From Acidocella sp. (GTDB lineage Bacteria; Pseudomonadota; Alphaproteobacteria; Acetobacterales; Acetobacteraceae), in the NCBI GenBank assembly GCA_029077775.1, contig JAQNCU010000014.1:1-17495 (forward strand): a stretch of DNA of 17,495 nucleotides, given 5' to 3'. A model generated the notes under the pieces. The model did no database searches, was not told the origin of the DNA, and saw nothing but the letters and a program-made list of their open reading frames with translations. The stretch's first letter is position 1. The number at the start of each line of letters is the position of its first letter. Positions 16,401 through 17,495 of this stretch are shown piece after piece. Made by a program: the position numbers and the translations under genes.

Positions 16401-16947
16401 GCCGCGCCGCCGCAATGGCGCGCTTTGCACCGTTCACGGCTGCTTTTATCTGCAACGTGTCCTGGCAGGTCTCGATCAAAATCGCATCCACCCCGCCCGC
16501 CAGCAACCCCTGCGCCTGGGCGAACAGCGCGTCTTCCAGCGGGTCATAGGCGATGTTGCCGAGGCTCGGCAGCTTGGTGCCCGGGCCGATGGAGCCGATG
16601 ACATAGCGCGCCCGGCCATCGGTGAAGCTCATCGCCGCCTCGCGCGCCAGCTCGCCTGCGATCTTGTTGATCTCAAAGGCGCGGTCCTCAAGCTCAAACT
16701 CCGCGAGCGTGATCGGCGAGCCGCCAAAGCTGTTGGTCTGCACCGCATCCGCACCGGCCGCAAAATAACCGCGATGGATGTCGCGCACCAGATCGGGGCG
16801 CGACAGGTTCAGCACCTCGGTGCAATTCTCTTTGTCCCAATAATCGGCTTCGACATCCAAGGTCAGCGCCTGCACGCGCGAGCCCATGCCGCCGTCGCAG
16901 AGCACGACCTGGGTGGATAATACGTCAAGCAGATGGGGAGCGGTCAT
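13462..16947 (-). CDS. metH: Cobalamin-dependent methionine synthase MetH
   Basis: MetH transfers the methyl group of 5-methyltetrahydrofolate to homocysteine through methylcobalamin, making methionine in the cytoplasm. The 1161-residue protein has all four modules. The homocysteine domain (about 1-325) has zinc ligands C224, C290 and C291 (LNCATG, GGCCGTS). The pterin-binding domain (about 345-620) includes NSINFEDGEG and LGLSNISFGL. The B12 domain (about 640-880) has the base-off histidine H732 in DVHDIG. The AdoMet reactivation domain has RYSFGYPACP and ends in FQLHPEQSTSAIVVLNPKAKYFSV. The frame is open to 17070, but homology begins at MTAPHLLDVL, giving ATG 16947; an in-frame TTG at 16962 is also possible. 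AGGG directly abuts the ATG, so the ribosome site is poor. No metF or metH activator lies beside it, and the 38-bp upstream gap is too short for a cobalamin or SAM riboswitch. Confidence 0.97.
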   Translation of the reverse strand: MTAPHLLDVLSTQVVLCDGGMGSRVQALTLDVEADYWDKENCTEVLNLSRPDLVRDIHRGYFAAGADAVQTNSFGGSPITLAEFELEDRAFEINKIAGELAREAAMSFTDGRARYVIGSIGPGTKLPSLGNIAYDPLEDALFAQAQGLLAGGVDAILIETCQDTLQIKAAVNGAKRAIAAARRDIPIFVQVTVETTGTLLVGPDIAAAATVIHALDVPLIGLNCATGPQEMAEHVRFLSQNWPRLISVQPNAGLPELVNGKTHYPLGAAEMASWMERFVVEDGVNLIGGCCGTSISHIEALDGMLRRLGNPRPVPALRKPVWVPAVASLYGATPLRQENSYFSIGERCNANGSKKWRELQEAGDWDGCVAVGREQVAEFSNALDICTAFVGRDETYEMNEVITRFTASVNAPLVIDSTETPVIEAALKRHGGKPIINSINFEDGEGHATDRLVLAKKFGAAVIALTIDEVGMAKEPADKLRIATRLVDFACGKFGLAQSDLLIDPLTFTIATGNEDDRKLGLWTLEGIKLIREAFPDIQIILGLSNISFGLNPAARAVLNSVFLDHAVKAGMTGAIVHVSKIRPLHLIAPGEVQVCEDLIFDRRREDYDPLQKLLEIFADRKLVDATKKKRSETVEGRLKDRIVDGDRKGLSDELDEALKTHKPLSIINDLLLDGMKTVGELFGAGKMQLPFVLQSAETMKAAVAYLEPMMDRVAGEERGIIVLATVKGDVHDIGKNLVDIILTNNGYKVINLGIKVPLADMVVAAREHRAHAIGMSGLLVKSTVVMRENLEEMSRQGLEIPVMLGGAALTRNYVEDDCVAAYTCGRVAYARDAFDGLHLMDKVTGNAFDDYLAVIQSKRQGKSKNTKRKLGEADAKAFAPVDVVATQARRRRLTQAEPVITPPFWGARMIEAAPKAIVPFINERSLFQFQWGFRKQGKSLDDFLGWARQELRPVMKRMLDLCEADKILKPQAIYGYWKAAGQGNSLILFGEDGVTEVARFALPRQPREDGECIADFFRDVDDGARDVIGLQVVTVGQRASEIAREWFEENRYQDYLYLHGISVEMAEALAEYTHKRIRAELGFAAEDDRDMEKMLAQSYRGSRYSFGYPACPRLEDQDQLLALLGAERIGVSLSDEFQLHPEQSTSAIVVLNPKAKYFSV

Positions 16948-16985
16948 CCCTGTTAGATACAACGAAGCCGCTCTATGTCCAGTTA

Positions 16986-17309
16986 ATGCAAACCAAACCC
17001 GATATCCGCATCCCCATCCTCTGGTCCGGCACCGGAGATGTGTATCTGGTGCAGGACTCCAAACGGGCACCGACGGACGGATATGTCGTGCGGTTTTCGC
17101 TCGGGCTCAAGCGCCACGCCCCCGGTTGCGGCTGCTGCGCGGGCCGGGGCCCGGCTGCCACGGCGCTGGGCTGGATTTTTCAGGCCCGCGCGCGGGCGGA
17201 GATATCATATTTTACCACGCTGGTCGTTGTGGCCACCGCCGATGGCCAAGCCGCCATCCGTGACGCCCTGGATGAAGACCCGGTCGCCCGCAGCCTTTTT
17301 AAGCTTTAA
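16986..17309 (+). CDS. Conserved-looking hypothetical protein with CxCC motif
   Basis: I do not recognise a named family with certainty. The 107-residue protein is predicted soluble, without signal peptide or membrane helix. It has a central HAPGCGCCAGRGP segment with C48, C50 and C51 plus H44, a plausible metal- or thiol-binding site. A segment YFTTLVVVATADGQAAIRDALDEDPVARSLFKL follows that looks like an alpha/beta C-terminal half. The GCxCC pattern resembles the one in COG0523/CobW metallochaperone GTPases, but there is no Walker A here. My impression that similar small proteins sit near CobW-like genes is unverified. Codon use matches its neighbours and the frame is clean. ATG 16986 has no Shine-Dalgarno; it is divergent from metH by 38 bases. 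The stop codon is the first three bases of a 37-bp palindromic repeat. Confidence 0.75.
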   Translation: MQTKPDIRIPILWSGTGDVYLVQDSKRAPTDGYVVRFSLGLKRHAPGCGCCAGRGPAATALGWIFQARARAEISYFTTLVVVATADGQAAIRDALDEDPVARSLFKL

Positions 17310-17343
17310 TACCAATCGTCATAAAGGATGACACTTGGCATAA
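17307..17343 (+). repeat. 37-bp palindromic repeat, copy 2, containing the stop codon
   Basis: TAATACCAA (17307-17315) faces TTGGCATAA (17335-17343) with seven of nine positions paired. GTCAT/ATGAC forms the inner stem and AAAGG the loop. The TAA stop of the CxCC protein is the first triplet. In gene orientation about 25 of 37 bases match the copy at 2780-2816, including the whole inner stem. One outer-stem change (G-C there, A-T here) is compensatory. Confidence 0.7.
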
Positions 17344-17426
17344 CACTCTTTGCTGACGCGCGGCCGCCCCACCAGCCCCGCAGTATTATCCCAATCCGCG
17401 AAGACAGTGACACATCCAGGTAAGCG

Positions 17427-17450
17427 GCCGCTTTTTTTCAAAAAAGCGGC
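17427..17450. terminator. Perfect hairpin with T-rich stem, possible bidirectional terminator
   Basis: GCCGCTTTTTT (17427-17437) and AAAAAAGCGGC (17440-17450) are exactly complementary with only TC between them; in practice the loop would open a few A-T pairs. The T run lies inside the stem rather than after it. It could therefore serve as a terminator for transcripts from either side if the GC base pairs with flanking sequence. The rest of 17344-17495 shows no gene or other structure. Confidence 0.45.
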
Positions 17451-17495
17451 GCAAAAAACTTTTGTTATGCCGGTGCCGGGCTTCTGGAACCCCAA

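Noticed and set aside
15454..16920. A 488-codon open frame antisense to metH
   Set aside because: It mirrors the conserved MetH protein, has low-complexity Arg/His/Gly-rich content and no recognisable domain. Long antisense frames are expected opposite GC-rich genes with strong third-base bias.
16948..16985. Cobalamin or SAM riboswitch in front of metH
   Set aside because: The 38-bp gap is far too short, and no B12-box or SAM-riboswitch-like motif is visible.
16948..17070. Upstream extension of the metH frame (41 extra residues)
   Set aside because: The extra residues show no MetH homology and overlap the start of the divergent CxCC gene. The conserved N terminus begins at ATG 16947.

Overview
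The window looks like a chromosomal segment of a fairly GC-rich alphaproteobacterium. Liv-type and polar amino-acid ABC transporters, a two-gene ergothioneine set, a full-length cobalamin-dependent MetH and a form II-type CoxL homologue together suggest Acetobacteraceae or a related acid-tolerant or rhizobial group. This is inference from gene content and protein style; no rRNA or other marker gene is present. Most genes are ordinary housekeeping or metabolic genes. I see no tRNA, rRNA, CRISPR array, transposase, integrase or phage gene.

Layout. (1) Bases 1-2737, plus strand: the 3' end of a branched-chain amino-acid ABC transporter locus (livG partial, livF, periplasmic binding protein), closed by a strong intrinsic terminator. 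(2) Bases 2780-6518, minus strand: an apparent operon egtD-egtB-selO, which combines both core ergothioneine enzymes with the redox-linked protein AMPylase SelO. A 37-bp palindromic repeat sits on the selO stop codon. (3) Bases 6694-6995, plus strand: a small DUF427 protein, divergent from egtD, whose stop codon lies in the loop of a perfect GC-rich hairpin. (4) Bases 7010-8652, minus strand: a polar amino-acid binding protein and one permease, without a cognate ATPase nearby. (5) Bases 8875-9210, minus strand: a four-helix SMR/YnfA-like membrane protein carrying a G9 tract. It is followed by two long hairpin-forming palindromes (9244-9374). (6) Bases 9474-10421, plus strand: a zinc-type CDF exporter with a His-rich tail, converging with only 8 bp of space on (7) bases 10430-13276, minus strand: a CoxL-like molybdenum hydroxylase large subunit lacking its partner subunits, preceded by a MarR regulator. 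(8) Bases 13462-16947, minus strand: metH. It is divergent over 38 bp from (9) a 107-residue CxCC-containing protein (16986-17309) that ends in a second copy of the 37-bp palindrome. A perfect hairpin lies near the right edge.

How the parts relate. The egtD-egtB-selO operon forms a plausible redox-defence unit: thiol-histidine antioxidant synthesis plus AMPylation of redox proteins. MarR and the CoxL-like enzyme probably form a regulator-target pair. The MarR gene has a promoter geometry that predicts a leaderless mRNA and an operator over the -10. The least explained signals are non-coding: two copies of one 37-bp palindrome placed identically over stop codons with partly compensatory base changes, and the 9244-9374 double palindrome. 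Several genes (livF, the Liv binding protein, the CDF gene) appear to start with TTG.
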